Positions 45,509 through 55,309 of a stretch of DNA of 64,000 nucleotides are shown one piece after another; position 1 is the first letter of the stretch, and the number at the start of each line of letters is the position of its first letter. This DNA comes from an uncultured Exiguobacterium sp. Its GTDB lineage: Bacteria; Bacillota; Bacilli; Exiguobacteriales; Exiguobacteriaceae. A program made the position numbers and the translations under genes. The stretch covers positions 310,001-374,000 of the forward strand of contig CAJYMC010000007.1 in assembly GCA_913775715.1 (NCBI GenBank), in the 5' to 3' direction. Under the pieces are notes generated by a model, which was given only the letters and a program-made list of their open reading frames with translations, did no database searches and had not been told where the DNA came from.

Positions 45509-45516
45509 TCTTGTCT

Positions 45517-47004
45517 TCATCGAATCGCATTCGATTGTTGAATGACTTTGATCGTCTCGAGCGAATGATCCTCAAGACCTTGAACCGGAAGACCGGCTTC
45601 GATGTTTTCTTTAATATAGGCAAGATTGTCTGTCGTGATCATCTCACCTGGGATGAAAATGGGAATACCAGGCGGGTACACCATCATGAATTCAGCTGAA
45701 ATCCGTCCGACCGCATCGACCAACGGAATCGTCTCGGTCTCTTCATAGAACGCATCACGAGGGCTGAGAGCGAGTGCTGGAATATCTGGAAGAACGATTG
45801 AGTGATCAGTCGTCTCAGCACCATTATTCTGATAACGTGCAACGAGTAATGACATCGCATGTAGGAACGCATCAATCGTCTCTTCCGAATCACCAGACGT
45901 GATGATGACGAGGATGTTGTTCAAATCAGAGAGTTCGACTTCGATACGGTGCTCATCACGTAAGAACTCTTCGACGAGGTGACCAGAAATGCCAAGTCCT
46001 TTGACGGAAACGAGGACTTTCGTTGGATCAAAGGCGAACGTCGCACTTGAGTGAAGATCGGATTCGCCGAAAACGGCGAGATAAGGAAGCTTCGCTAATC
46101 CGAAACGCATCCGTGTCGCAAGCTCGAGTGCCCGACGATTCATCGCTTCACCATTGATCGCAAGATGACGTCGTGCACAGTCAAGAGATGCAAGCAGTAG
46201 ATAGGATGTCGAAGTCGTCGTCAACATCGAGAGCACTGCTTGAACCTTATCCGGAGAGACAAGTCCGCGACGAACGTTCAGGACAGAGCTTCCTGTAAGT
46301 GATCCACCGAGTTTATGAACGCTCGTTGCGGCAAGATCAGCTCCTGCTTGCATCGCTGACAACGGCATATCTTCGTGGAAGGCGATATGGACGCCGTGTG
46401 CTTCGTCGACGAGTACCGGAATACCTTTACTATGGGAAAGCTTGACGATGCTCTCCAAGTCACCAGCAACGCCGAAATAGGTCGGATTGATGACGAGTAC
46501 TGCTTTTGTATCAGGATGAAGTGCAAGAGCACGTTCTACCGCGCTTGGTGTGATACCGTGCGCGATTCCGAATGTCTCATCGAATTCAGGGTGAATGAAA
46601 ATCGGATGCGCACCAGAAAGCACGATAGCTGACATCACCGATTTATGCACGTTCCGAGGAACGAGAATTTTATCATCAGGTCCGACGACACTCATGATCA
46701 TCGCCATGATGGCCGTTGACGTTCCTTGTACGGAAAAGAACGTTTCGTCGGCGTGGAAGGCTTGAGCTGCCAATTGATGAGCTTCCTTAATGATTGCCTT
46801 TGGATGATGGAGATCATCAAGAGGAGCGATATTGATTAAATCGATATCGAGCGCATTCTGACCGATGAACGATCGAAAGGCTGGGTCCATTCCTTGACCA
46901 TTTTTATGACCGGGAATATGAAATTGAATTGGTTGACGTTTCGCATGCGCAAGTAGCGCATCGAATAAAGGTGTATCGAGCTGTGTTAAGCTTTTTGTTT
47001 GCAC
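45517..47004 (-). CDS. speA: Arginine decarboxylase-type Orn/Lys/Arg decarboxylase SpeA
   Basis: 495-residue PLP-dependent decarboxylase of fold type I, like Bacillus SpeA (biosynthetic arginine decarboxylase feeding polyamine synthesis). PLP lysine in SVHKLGGSLTGSS; substrate-domain start QFHIPGHKNGQGMDPAFR and VLVDEAHGVHIAFHEDMP are family features. A GTG start at 47004 with AAGGGGGG upstream is preferred over a longer in-frame form. Lysine or ornithine as substrate cannot be excluded. Position after pdhABCD matches Bacillus. Confidence 0.87.
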   Translation of the reverse strand: MQTKSLTQLDTPLFDALLAHAKRQPIQFHIPGHKNGQGMDPAFRSFIGQNALDIDLINIAPLDDLHHPKAIIKEAHQLAAQAFHADETFFSVQGTSTAIMAMIMSVVGPDDKILVPRNVHKSVMSAIVLSGAHPIFIHPEFDETFGIAHGITPSAVERALALHPDTKAVLVINPTYFGVAGDLESIVKLSHSKGIPVLVDEAHGVHIAFHEDMPLSAMQAGADLAATSVHKLGGSLTGSSVLNVRRGLVSPDKVQAVLSMLTTTSTSYLLLASLDCARRHLAINGEAMNRRALELATRMRFGLAKLPYLAVFGESDLHSSATFAFDPTKVLVSVKGLGISGHLVEEFLRDEHRIEVELSDLNNILVIITSGDSEETIDAFLHAMSLLVARYQNNGAETTDHSIVLPDIPALALSPRDAFYEETETIPLVDAVGRISAEFMMVYPPGIPIFIPGEMITTDNLAYIKENIEAGLPVQGLEDHSLETIKVIQQSNAIR

Positions 47005-47133
47005 CAGATTTCCCCCCTTAAAACCGAATAAAAATACAATCAAACAAGCTAACTATAACAAGTTTTCAGGCGGTTGCAACTGTTTTATGCTTCTTTTCCG
47101 TGTAAAATAGAAAAGTACAGAAAGGATGTGGGA

Positions 47134-47409
47134 ATGATGGCATTGAATTATCCGCTCAATTCCGATTGGTCGACTGAAGAAATCGTGAAAGTCATTGATT
47201 TCTTTAATTTAGTCGAACAAGCGTATGAATCAGGCGTTGAACGACAGCGTTTGCTCGAAGCATATCGTGAATTCAAACAAATCGTCACCTCGAAATCTGA
47301 GGAGAAGCAATGGGATCAGTTTTATATGGAAGAGACCGGTTGCTCGAGTTATCGGACGATGCAACAGGCGAAACGTCAAGAAGAGCCAATCGTTCGCATG
47401 AAAAAATAA
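47134..47409 (+). CDS. yktA: UPF0223 family protein (YktA-like)
   Basis: 91-residue helical protein (ALNYPLNSDWSTEEIVKVIDFFNLVEQAYESGVERQRLLEAYREFKQIVTSKSEEKQ). The YPLxxxWSTEE start and the VxSKSEEKQ motif identify UPF0223; function unknown. AAAGGATGTGGG precedes ATGATG; the first ATG (47134) is taken. The position next to speA and before suhB matches Bacillus yktA. Confidence 0.86.
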   Translation: MMALNYPLNSDWSTEEIVKVIDFFNLVEQAYESGVERQRLLEAYREFKQIVTSKSEEKQWDQFYMEETGCSSYRTMQQAKRQEEPIVRMKK

Positions 47410-47426
47410 TGTGCTCATTAAGTTAG

Positions 47427-47452
47427 GACTCCTATGTGATCATGTAGGAGTC
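47427..47452 (+). terminator. Weak terminator after yktA
   Basis: 8-bp stem GACTCCTA/TAGGAGTC, ten-base loop, only modest T content after it. Confidence 0.45.
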
Positions 47453-47691
47453 TTATCTCTTAAGCGAGTTGGAAATGTGCGGGAAATGATCAGCATTTGT
47501 TTAAAGTGGAAAGGAAGCGGCTATATATTACATACAAGACGTTATCCTTATAAATATGTGAAACTGTATTTTTTAAAATTAGATGCTTTACATCTAAGTT
47601 GAATCGTACTATTATAGATTCAATCCACTGATAAGTCGCAATTGTCTGACAAATTAAACTTTTGTTTATCCCGCGAAGGAGTGTGGTTACT

Positions 47692-47880
47692 GTGAAACAA
47701 GTGATAGAAGCATACAAGAGAAAAGATGCAGAAAAACGCATTCCTGTATTGCGTCTCGAAATCGACTATGAGCTTGCTACATTACATGATGCAATGGTGG
47801 CAAGTGACGCAGAAGCTGTTGGTGCGAGCAAAGAGCGCCTCGAAAAATATCGCCAAGAGATGGTACGTCTTGAAGCTTGA
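47692..47880 (+). CDS. Small coiled-coil-like protein, hypothetical
   Basis: 62-residue charged protein (VKQVIEAYKRKDAEKRIPVLRLEIDYELATLHDAMVASDAEAVGASKERLEKYRQEMVRLEA), predicted to be almost fully helical. GAAGGAG ten bases upstream supports the GTG at 47692. It sits where Bacillus has the small gene ykzI near suhB, but I cannot confirm homology. A strong terminator follows. Confidence 0.6.
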   Translation: MKQVIEAYKRKDAEKRIPVLRLEIDYELATLHDAMVASDAEAVGASKERLEKYRQEMVRLEA

Positions 47881-47925
47881 TTTCAACGTCCTTTTCTCTA
47901 CCTTATAATAAAATATCACCACTTC

Positions 47926-47958
47926 AACCAGCGAATCGTTCGCTGGTTTTCTTTTTTT
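47926..47958 (+). terminator. Terminator of the 62-residue gene
   Basis: Perfect 10-bp stem AACCAGCGAA/TTCGCTGGTT, three-base loop, T-rich tail. Confidence 0.9.
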
Positions 47959-48004
47959 GTTACTATAGAAGAAGCTGGAAACAACGATGAAGGAGTGAAC
48001 TCAA

Positions 48005-48790
48005 ATGCAGATTGAGTTGGATGCGATAGATTTAATCAAACGAGCGGGAAAGTATATTCGCGAAAAAATTGATGTGTCGTATCACATCGAACAGAAAACC
48101 GGTAAAAGTGATTTAGTGACGGAAATTGATGAAGCTGTCGAGGATTTATTGATTAGAGGTATCCTAGATCGCTATCCGGATCATCATATTTATGGTGAAG
48201 AGGGGCGAATCGCTCGACCTGACACACTTGAAGGAACGATTTGGTTCGTTGATCCGATTGACGGGACGATGAACTTCATCCGTCAAAAGCGAATGTTCGC
48301 CATCTCGATCGCAATCATGATGGAGGGGGAATTACGGTACGGATTCGTTTATGATGTCATGGCTGACGAGCTGTTTCACGTCATCAAAGGACAAGGTGCT
48401 TATCAAAACGGTATTCGGTTACCTCAGCTAACAGAACGAAGCGTTAAGGAAGCGATCATTTGTATGAACGCTACTTGGGTGACGCCGAACCGTCGGATTA
48501 ACACAGATCGTCTTGCTCCACTCGTGCGACACGCAGTAGGTGTACGCGCGATCGGTGCAGCTTCTCTTGAACTCGCATGGACGGCTGCTGGTAGAGTCGA
48601 TGGATATATCACGATGCGTAACATGCCTTGGGATTATGCTGCCGGTCAGTTATTGATCGAAGAGCTTGGAGGTCGTGTCGGGACGATTACAGGAGAACCG
48701 ATGTCTTTCCTAGAACAAACGAGTGTGCTAGCAGGAAGCCAAACGTTCGTTGAAGATGTATTGAAGTTCGTACAAACACAAGAGGATTGA
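48005..48790 (+). CDS. suhB: Inositol monophosphatase family protein (YktC/SuhB)
   Basis: 261-residue lithium-sensitive phosphatase family member. Metal-binding motifs: EEG in GEEGRIA, DPIDGTMNF and the C-terminal PWDYAAGQLL. Substrates in the family include myo-inositol-1-phosphate, NADP or sugar bisphosphates; Bacillus YktC is an inositol-1-phosphatase. AAGGAGTG precedes the ATG. Confidence 0.88.
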   Translation: MQIELDAIDLIKRAGKYIREKIDVSYHIEQKTGKSDLVTEIDEAVEDLLIRGILDRYPDHHIYGEEGRIARPDTLEGTIWFVDPIDGTMNFIRQKRMFAISIAIMMEGELRYGFVYDVMADELFHVIKGQGAYQNGIRLPQLTERSVKEAIICMNATWVTPNRRINTDRLAPLVRHAVGVRAIGAASLELAWTAAGRVDGYITMRNMPWDYAAGQLLIEELGGRVGTITGEPMSFLEQTSVLAGSQTFVEDVLKFVQTQED

Positions 48791-48792
48791 AA

Positions 48793-48825
48793 AAGGTTCC
48801 TTTCGTTCAAAACGAAAGGAACCTT
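48793..48825. terminator. Bidirectional terminator between suhB and ylaF
   Basis: Perfect 15-bp stem AAGGTTCCTTTCGTT/AACGAAAGGAACCTT, three-base loop; short T tail. Confidence 0.82.
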
Positions 48826-48830
48826 CTTGG

Positions 48831-49001
48831 TCATGCTTGTTTTCGTAAACGTGCCTTTAAAACGAACCCGGCACCCATAGCAACAATCATCAAGATGACA
48901 GAGGCGATCGTCATCGGGACGTTTTGTTCTGCGATGAAGATGCCGATGGCTGCCATGGATCCTACGGCAAGCATGGCGAGTAATAAAAATAGCAGACGCA
49001 T
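48831..49001 (-). CDS. ylaF: Small membrane protein YlaF
   Basis: 56-residue membrane protein with two hydrophobic segments (about 3-24 and 29-48) and a basic C-terminus (LKARLRKQA). GIFIAEQN..MTIASVILMIVAMGAGFVLK follows the Bacillus YlaF pattern, and the gene adjoins typA as in Bacillus, although here on the opposite strand. AGAGGGGG precedes the ATG on the minus strand. Function unknown. Confidence 0.75.
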   Translation of the reverse strand: MRLLFLLLAMLAVGSMAAIGIFIAEQNVPMTIASVILMIVAMGAGFVLKARLRKQA

Positions 49002-49186
49002 GTTCTTTTCCCCCTCTACCCGTGAGTACGTTAACAGTGTAGCGTGAATGAAGGATAATGAAAAGGCTTTCGGACTGATGTCGAATCTTAGTCATTGCCA
49101 ATTAGGACTCTACCTGTGCTATACTCTTAAAGTTGACCGAAAGTATGATAAGATTTATTTAAATGAATAGAAAGAGGTACACACCT

Positions 49187-51034
49187 ATGACAACATTAGT
49201 ACGAAATGATTTACGCAACGTTGCGATCATCGCCCACGTTGACCATGGTAAAACAACATTAGTCGATGAGCTTTTAAAACAGTCTGGTACGTTCCGTACG
49301 AACGAACAAGTCGAAGAACGCGCAATGGACTCAAACGACATCGAGCGGGAACGTGGAATCACGATTCTTGCGAAAAACACTGCAATTGACTACAAGAACA
49401 CACGCATCAACATCGTTGATACGCCAGGACACGCCGATTTCGGTGGAGAAGTTGAGCGGATCATGCGTATGGTTGATGGCGTTATCCTCGTCGTCGATGC
49501 ACGTGAAGGCTGTATGCCACAAACACGTTTCGTTTTGAAAAAAGCACTTGAGCAAGGACTCCAACCAATTGTCGTCGTCAACAAAATCGACAAACCGATG
49601 GTCCGTCCTCTTGAAGTCGTCGACGAAGTCGTTGATCTCTTGATCGACCTCGGAGCTGACGAAGATCAACTCGAATTCCCAGTCGTTTATGCATCGGCAG
49701 TCAACGGCTCAAGTTCATTCGAACCTGAATTAGAGAAACAAGAAGATACAATCACGAACGTTCTTGATTTAATTCTTGAGCACACACCAGCACCTGTCGA
49801 TAACACTATGGAGCCGCTTCAGTTCCAAGTGACGATGCTTGACTATGATAACTACCTCGGACGTATCGGTGTCGGTCGCGTCTTCCGTGGCGAAATCAAA
49901 GTTGGCGATAGCGTTTCGCTTTCGAAACTTGACGGTTCAACGAAGAACTTCCGTGTCACGAAATTGTTCGGCTACTTCGGTCTAAAACGTGTCGAAATTG
50001 AAACTGCAAAAGCAGGAGATTTGATTGCAATCGCTGGTATGGAAGACATTAACGTCGGTGAGACGGTTTGCCCGACTTCACACGTTGATCCACTCCCATT
50101 ATTACGTATCGATGAGCCAACGCTTCAAATGACATTCATCGTCAACAACTCGCCATTCGCTGGTCGTGAAGGGGATCTTGTTACTTCACGTAAAATCGAA
50201 GAGCGTCTTGAAAAAGAACTTGAGACGGACGTTTCACTCCGTATCGAAAACACGGATTCACCGGACCGCTGGATCGTTTCTGGTCGTGGGGAACTTCACC
50301 TCGGGATCTTGATCGAAAACATGCGCCGTGAAGGATACGAAATTCAAGTATCAAAACCGCAAGTTATCATCAAAGAAGAAGAAGGCGTCAAAGTCGAGCC
50401 ATTCGAACGCGTCGTCATCGACACACCGGAAGAGTACACAGGTTCTGTCATGGAATCGATCGGTCTCCGTAAAGGTGAATTGACGAACATGCAAACAATG
50501 GACAACGGTCAAACAAAAATGGAATTCATCGTTCCTTCACGCGGTTTGATCGGTTACCGTAACGAATTCCTTTCTGCTACACGCGGATACGGAATCATGA
50601 ACCACACATTCGAAGAATACCGTCCGTTCATTCAAGCGGATATCGGTGGTCGTCGCAGTGGAGTTATGGTCTCAATCGAAACAGGTAAAGCAACTGCTTA
50701 CGCGATCTCAGCTCTTGAAGACCGCGGAACGATCTTCATCGAGCCGGGTATCGAAGTATACGAAGGTATGATCATCGGCGAATGTAACCGTGATGTCGAT
50801 CTCGCTGTCAACGTCGTTAAAGCAAAACAATTAACGAACATGCGTGCATCTGCAAAAGATTCAACGAACGTTCTTAAACGTCCACGTGTCTTCTCACTTG
50901 AAGAGTCGTTGACATTCTTGAACGAAGATGAGTACTGTGAAATCACACCACAATCAGTTCGTCTCCGTAAACAAGTCTTGAACAAGAACGAACGTGAAAA
51001 GCAAGAAAAACGTCGTCGTCTAGGTAAAGATTAA
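49187..51034 (+). CDS. typA: GTP-binding protein TypA/BipA
   Basis: 615-residue ribosome-associated translational GTPase. G1 AHVDHGKT (16-23), [21 protein letters not shown] (G3) and NKID (G4) are present, followed by EF-G-like domains ([20 protein letters not shown]) and the TypA-specific C-terminal domain. It supports 50S assembly and growth at low temperature. AAAGAGG nine bases before ATG 49187 excludes the longer in-frame start. Codon use is strongly biased, like pdh. Confidence 0.95.
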   Translation: MTTLVRNDLRNVAIIAHVDHGKTTLVDELLKQSGTFRTNEQVEERAMDSNDIERERGITILAKNTAIDYKNTRINIVDTPGHADFGGEVERIMRMVDGVILVVDAREGCMPQTRFVLKKALEQGLQPIVVVNKIDKPMVRPLEVVDEVVDLLIDLGADEDQLEFPVVYASAVNGSSSFEPELEKQEDTITNVLDLILEHTPAPVDNTMEPLQFQVTMLDYDNYLGRIGVGRVFRGEIKVGDSVSLSKLDGSTKNFRVTKLFGYFGLKRVEIETAKAGDLIAIAGMEDINVGETVCPTSHVDPLPLLRIDEPTLQMTFIVNNSPFAGREGDLVTSRKIEERLEKELETDVSLRIENTDSPDRWIVSGRGELHLGILIENMRREGYEIQVSKPQVIIKEEEGVKVEPFERVVIDTPEEYTGSVMESIGLRKGELTNMQTMDNGQTKMEFIVPSRGLIGYRNEFLSATRGYGIMNHTFEEYRPFIQADIGGRRSGVMVSIETGKATAYAISALEDRGTIFIEPGIEVYEGMIIGECNRDVDLAVNVVKAKQLTNMRASAKDSTNVLKRPRVFSLEESLTFLNEDEYCEITPQSVRLRKQVLNKNEREKQEKRRRLGKD

Positions 51035-51060
51035 GTCTTGAACGAATAGGGGGACTGGCA

Positions 51061-51414
51061 ATGAATGCACAAGCTGCCGTTGCTTCTGATTTTCCGAAAT
51101 ACGATATTCCGTTCATTGCGAAGCTTCTCGGTGTCGGAAGTGATCCGAATAACATCGAAACGGGATTTTATGCCTTAATGATCACTGTGGTCATTTTGAC
51201 ACTTGTCGTCTTTAAGTTAGGATTTGCTAAGGAACTGGCATGGTGGAAATCACTGATCGTCTATCTCTTGCTCGCCGTGTTCTCGGCCGCATTGACGCTT
51301 GTCTTCTGGACATGGCCGATTCCTGAAGTACTCCTTGCAATGGTCTTCGTACTTGGTATTTATCGCTTCCGAATGTGGATGGTCAAGCGTGAACGTGAAC
51401 GGACAGCTTCTTGA
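51061..51414 (+). CDS. ylaH: YlaH-like membrane protein
   Basis: 117-residue protein with a soluble N-terminus (about 35 residues) and three hydrophobic segments (about 38-55, 65-84 and 88-104), then a basic tail (KRERERTAS). Matches YlaH of Bacillus by position directly after typA and by topology; function unknown. AGGGGGACTGGC precedes the ATG. Confidence 0.82.
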   Translation: MNAQAAVASDFPKYDIPFIAKLLGVGSDPNNIETGFYALMITVVILTLVVFKLGFAKELAWWKSLIVYLLLAVFSAALTLVFWTWPIPEVLLAMVFVLGIYRFRMWMVKRERERTAS

Positions 51415-51434
51415 CGGAAGCGTGTCATGAATCA

Positions 51435-51471
51435 AAAGAACGAATCTCTTCGGAGGTTCGTTCTTTTTTTT
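51435..51471 (+). terminator. Terminator of typA-ylaH
   Basis: Stem AAAGAACGAAtCTC/GAGgTTCGTTCTTT with one mismatch, TTCG loop, eight Ts. Confidence 0.9.
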
Positions 51472-51536
51472 GAGCCAATTCAGATGCATGATTTAAAGCG
51501 TAGCGGGAACTAGAATACTAAAAGGGGGAGAAAACA

Positions 51537-52634
51537 TTGAAGATCAAGTATGTCATATCACCCCTCCTGTTAGCGGGTGTTCTGATGGGCTGTACACAAA
51601 CATCAGAAGAATCGTCAACAGAGGAAACGAATCAGACGACACAAGAAAACAACCAACAGGATTCAAGTGATCAAGAAGCGACGCAATCATCGCAAGCGCA
51701 AGAAGGCGTCGTATTTAAAGAGCTAAATGCTCCGTGGAATATCGCTCGCGAAGGAGAGGTATTTTACATCACGGAACGAGAAGGAACGATTGTCAAAGGA
51801 GAACAAGGTGACTATGAACGGATGCGCCTTCAGCTGAACGAGGATGTCCTCGCTGAAGGAGAAGGTGGATTGCTTGGAATGGTACTTGATCCTGATTTTA
51901 AGACCAATAAGACAGCATACGTCTACCATACGTACGCCAAACAAGGACAAGCGACGAATCGTGTCATTGCGATAAAAGAAGAAGGTGACCAGTGGACGGA
52001 AGAACGTGTCTTACTCGACAATATTCCCGGAGCAACAATTCACAATGGCGGACGGCTAGAGTGGGGACCTGAAGGGGCGCTCTATGTCACAGCAGGAGAC
52101 GCAGCGAATCCTGAACTGGCGCAAGACATTGATTCATTGGCAGGAAAGATTTTACGCATCACATCTGAAGGGGAACCGTTCGAGGGGAATCAAAAAGGAT
52201 ATGTCTACAGTCTCGGTCACCGAAATCCACAAGGACTCGTTTTCGTCGATGATCAACTGTATGCAAGCGAGCATGGACAAAGCGGACACGATGAAATCAA
52301 CCAAATCGAACAAAAGAATTATGGATGGCCGACGATTGAAGGGAAAGAACGAGCAGAAGGACTGGTGACGCCGTGGTATGAAGTAGGAGAGCAATCTGTT
52401 GCGCCGAGTGGGATTGCGGTGGCAGAGGATACACTTTATTTTGCAACACTTGTCGGACAACGATTACGAACGATCGATCTAGAGACGAAGCAGGTCAAGA
52501 CGGTCGTCGAAAACCAAGGTCGGATTCGAGATGTCTGGATTGACGGTACATCGATTTACTATATTACAAATAATACCGACGGAAGAGGGAATCCATCGGC
52601 AGAGGATGACCGTTTGATTCGAATCAAGCGTTGA
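51537..52634 (+). CDS. PQQ-dependent sugar dehydrogenase-like lipoprotein
   Basis: 365-residue secreted lipoprotein. Signal peptide with lipobox LMGC (C19), then a Ser/Thr/Gln/Glu-rich linker (about 20-55) and a six-bladed beta-propeller of the glucose/sorbosone dehydrogenase family (GEGGLLGMVLDPDF, THNGGRLEWGPEGALYVTAGD-like region, YSLGHRNPQGL). Soluble aldose dehydrogenases of this fold use PQQ, but no PQQ genes are in the window. A TTG start with AAAGGGGGAG upstream. It interrupts the conserved ylaH-ylaI order, so it is probably lineage-specific. Confidence 0.85.
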   Translation: MKIKYVISPLLLAGVLMGCTQTSEESSTEETNQTTQENNQQDSSDQEATQSSQAQEGVVFKELNAPWNIAREGEVFYITEREGTIVKGEQGDYERMRLQLNEDVLAEGEGGLLGMVLDPDFKTNKTAYVYHTYAKQGQATNRVIAIKEEGDQWTEERVLLDNIPGATIHNGGRLEWGPEGALYVTAGDAANPELAQDIDSLAGKILRITSEGEPFEGNQKGYVYSLGHRNPQGLVFVDDQLYASEHGQSGHDEINQIEQKNYGWPTIEGKERAEGLVTPWYEVGEQSVAPSGIAVAEDTLYFATLVGQRLRTIDLETKQVKTVVENQGRIRDVWIDGTSIYYITNNTDGRGNPSAEDDRLIRIKR

Positions 52635-52637
52635 ATA

Positions 52638-52677
52638 ACAAAAGGTCTGTCAGGGAAGTTCCCCGCAGACCTTTTGT
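52638..52677. terminator. Bidirectional terminator between the lipoprotein gene and ylaI
   Basis: 12-bp stem ACAAAAGGTCTG/CAGACCTTTTGT plus an inner GGGAA/TTCCC pairing. Confidence 0.88.
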
Positions 52678-52881
52678 TTACCAGTGTTTCCGTTTCGTTT
52701 CCCAAGTCGGATAAAGATGAAATTGTCCAGAGGCATGGCGTTCAAGTGTCCGTTCTTCTACACGTGACCGACACTCATCACAGATATGGACACGGACTGG
52801 TTTATTGCGTAATCGCTTCGCGGTGAAGGACCAATCATCAATCGTTTCACGCTTATCGCAAATCGTACATTTCACTCGCAT
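52678..52881 (-). CDS. ylaI: Zinc-ribbon-like protein YlaI
   Basis: 67-residue protein with two CxxC pairs (CTICDKRE near the N-terminus and CDECRSRV about 30 residues later), likely binding one zinc, as in YlaI of Bacillus. AGGGAGGACCTG precedes the ATG on the minus strand. Function unknown. It lies in the conserved yla cluster but convergent with the inserted lipoprotein gene. Confidence 0.85.
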   Translation of the reverse strand: MRVKCTICDKRETIDDWSFTAKRLRNKPVRVHICDECRSRVEERTLERHASGQFHLYPTWETKRKHW

Positions 52882-52998
52882 GTCAGGTCCTCCCTTTTTT
52901 TCTTAGTATATCATATTAGAAGATTATTCAGATGTAAAAAAGGGAAACGAGAAGTATATCTCGAAATATCATCACTAAGTCATAGAGGGGGTGATGTC

Positions 52999-53451
52999 AT
53001 GGCAAATAAAGTAGAGCAACAACTCAGCTCAAATCAACTAGATGCATTATCACAATTACCACTCGTTTTTTTGATCACGCACGACCAATCCAAACATTGG
53101 CCGATCACACATGCAATCAGTTGGGTACATGCGCTGGATTCGCAAACGGTTCGTTTTGCGATTGAAGCCGATTCTCATCTCGTCAAAACGTTACAAGAAC
53201 ATCCGGTTTTCACCTTGATCTTCTTTGCAGAGCAGTCGACGTACAGCTTAACGTGTACGGACGTCAAAGCGTTTACGCCGAAAGAACCACTTCCACTTCC
53301 GCTCTCTTTTTATGAGGGACGCGTCGAAGAGGTACGTGACATCTTATTTTACGGAGCAGCTGTCACGCAACGACCAACCATTGGAAAAACATACGATGAA
53401 CAGGCAGCCGAACGGTTGGATCAACACGTTCATCGCATCCTAAAAGCGTAA
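52999..53451 (+). CDS. ylaL: YlaL-like pyridoxamine-phosphate-oxidase-fold protein
   Basis: 150-residue cytosolic protein. The pattern (LPLVFLITHDQSKHWPITHAISWVHALDSQTVRFAIEADSHLVKTLQEHPVFTLIFF) resembles FMN-binding split-barrel proteins and YlaL of Bacillus, which is also next to ylaK. Ligand and role unknown. A GGGGGTGATG site precedes the ATG. ylaK follows 40 bases later. Confidence 0.75.
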   Translation: MANKVEQQLSSNQLDALSQLPLVFLITHDQSKHWPITHAISWVHALDSQTVRFAIEADSHLVKTLQEHPVFTLIFFAEQSTYSLTCTDVKAFTPKEPLPLPLSFYEGRVEEVRDILFYGAAVTQRPTIGKTYDEQAAERLDQHVHRILKA

Positions 53452-53491
53452 CATTCATCACAAACTCGACTCTAAAGGGGCGAACGATGGA

Positions 53492-54808
53492 ATGAAAAAA
53501 ATATACGTACTTGATACCAATGTCATGCTTCACGATCCACTTTCTCTTTTTCAGTTTCAAGAGCATGATGTCGTCATACCAGCGATCGTACTAGAAGAAC
53601 TGGATGGAAAAAAACGCAACATGGATGAAGTTGGACGCAATGCACGAGAAACAGCTCGTATTTTAGACCAATTGCGAGAAACCGGTCAGCTTCATGCGGG
53701 AGTTCCGCTTGGAAACGGTGGTATTCTTCGCGTCGATATTGGGGACTCCATTCATGAGGGTTCGCCGTTTACGCATGAATCAAATGATAACAAGATTATC
53801 GAGCTCGCATGGTCGATTCATCAGGAACAACAAGCTGAAGCGACTCCACGAGATGTCATTCTCGTCTCAAAAGATATCTTAGTCCGTGTTAAAGCGGATG
53901 CGTATGGATTAGTCGCTGAAGATTACATGACGGATCATATCGCTGATTTGACTGGTCTCTATACAGGATTCATCGAAGTGACCGTCGATCAGGAATATAT
54001 CGATGCTTTCTATCAAGATAAACGACTTTCGGTTGATGTCTTGCCTGAAAAAGTACAGCCGAATGAATTTGTCATTCTAAAAAGTAACATGTCAAAAGCT
54101 TCTGCCATTGCTGTCGTTGATCAGAATTTGCCGATCATCCGGGCACTTTCGATCGATGTCGATCAAGTCTGGGGTGTCATTCCTCGAAATGTGCAACAAC
54201 GAATGGCATTTGAGTTATTATTACGTGACGATGTACCACTTGTGACACTTGTTGGTAAGGCAGGTACCGGAAAAACGTTACTTGCACTCGCTGCGGGTCT
54301 TCTGCAAGTGGAAGATGAGCATAAATATAAAAAACTGGTCGTTGCTCGTCCGGTCGTACCTATGGGAAATGATATCGGTTACTTGCCGGGTGAAATGGAA
54401 GAAAAACTTCGTCCTTGGATGCAACCGATCTACGACAACCTCGAACACCTCTTTAATACAGGATCGGGAGACGAACTTGGTAACATTCTTGCTGGAATGA
54501 AAACGATTCAACTGGAAGCCTTGACGTATATTCGAGGTCGGAGCATGCCGGGACAATTCATCATCATCGATGAAGCGCAGAATTTGACGAAACATGAAGT
54601 CAAGACGATTTTGACACGTGTCGGTGAAAACTCGAAAATCGTGTTAGTCGGGGATCCACAGCAGATTGACCATCCGTATTTAGATGAGTATTCCAACGGT
54701 TTATCCTACGCTGTAGAACGACTCAAAAATGAGAAGATGACGGGGCATGTCAAACTCGTCAAAGGGGAGCGCTCGAACTTGGCGCGTCTCGCAGCCGATT
54801 TACTATGA
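53492..54808 (+). CDS. ylaK: PIN-PhoH ATPase (YlaK, PhoH2 type)
   Basis: 438-residue fusion of an N-terminal PIN ribonuclease-like domain (KKIYVLDTNVMLHDP with D8; acidic EELDG and later SKD residues) and a C-terminal PhoH NTPase domain (Walker A GKAGTGKT 255-262, Walker B IIDEAQN). PhoH2 proteins of this layout couple RNA helicase and RNase activity. AAGGGGCGAACG precedes the ATG, and the gene ends at a strong terminator. Confidence 0.9.
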   Translation: MKKIYVLDTNVMLHDPLSLFQFQEHDVVIPAIVLEELDGKKRNMDEVGRNARETARILDQLRETGQLHAGVPLGNGGILRVDIGDSIHEGSPFTHESNDNKIIELAWSIHQEQQAEATPRDVILVSKDILVRVKADAYGLVAEDYMTDHIADLTGLYTGFIEVTVDQEYIDAFYQDKRLSVDVLPEKVQPNEFVILKSNMSKASAIAVVDQNLPIIRALSIDVDQVWGVIPRNVQQRMAFELLLRDDVPLVTLVGKAGTGKTLLALAAGLLQVEDEHKYKKLVVARPVVPMGNDIGYLPGEMEEKLRPWMQPIYDNLEHLFNTGSGDELGNILAGMKTIQLEALTYIRGRSMPGQFIIIDEAQNLTKHEVKTILTRVGENSKIVLVGDPQQIDHPYLDEYSNGLSYAVERLKNEKMTGHVKLVKGERSNLARLAADLL

Positions 54809-54845
54809 AAAAACGTGGTGCGTCTAATCAGGCGCACCACGTTTT
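54809..54845. terminator. Bidirectional terminator after ylaK
   Basis: 13-bp stem AAAACGTGGTGCG/CGCACCACGTTTT between convergent genes. Confidence 0.9.
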
Positions 54846-54847
54846 CC

Positions 54848-55309
54848 TTATATGACAGTGACCGTATGAACGGATTTGACGACTCGCTGTCCGTGCAACA
54901 GGTGGACGGGTCCATCTGCCAATACTTTGCCGTCTTGTGAGAACTGTAGGTACACTTCATCGAGTTGCTCAAGTGGAAGTTCGACCGTCTCTTCACCTTC
55001 GAAACGAATAGCGATCGCATCCGGTAAGAGTTCAGCATTCCGGATGAACGGTGCGAGTGCCATGGCGAATGACCCTTGAAGCGCGGCCTCTTTTTCAGCG
55101 CGTGTCATCGGACGATTGTGATCCGTACGACTGCCTTCCATAATGCCTTTATCCCACGCTGCCCCCATTTTCGCGTAGTAAGCTTCTTGTTCGCTCGTAT
55201 CTGCTGGTTGTCCAATCTTCTCGATCGCGACCTTTCGTTCGTCAAAGATCCAAACTGTCGGATCAATCGTTAACTGATGTCGTACTTTACCGTTAATCGG
55301 AAAAATCAT
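54848..55309 (-). CDS. Conserved-looking hypothetical protein, 153 residues
   Basis: Soluble protein with an N-terminal beta-like part (MIFPINGKVRHQLTIDPTVWIFDERKVAIEKIG), a helical acidic middle (SEQEAYYAKMGAAWDKGIMEG) and a C-terminal part ending HLLHGQRVVKSVHTVTVI. I believe similar proteins occur in other Bacillales but cannot name a family or function. AGGGGGTAG precedes the ATG. It is divergent from ylaN. Confidence 0.65.
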   Translation of the reverse strand: MIFPINGKVRHQLTIDPTVWIFDERKVAIEKIGQPADTSEQEAYYAKMGAAWDKGIMEGSRTDHNRPMTRAEKEAALQGSFAMALAPFIRNAELLPDAIAIRFEGEETVELPLEQLDEVYLQFSQDGKVLADGPVHLLHGQRVVKSVHTVTVI

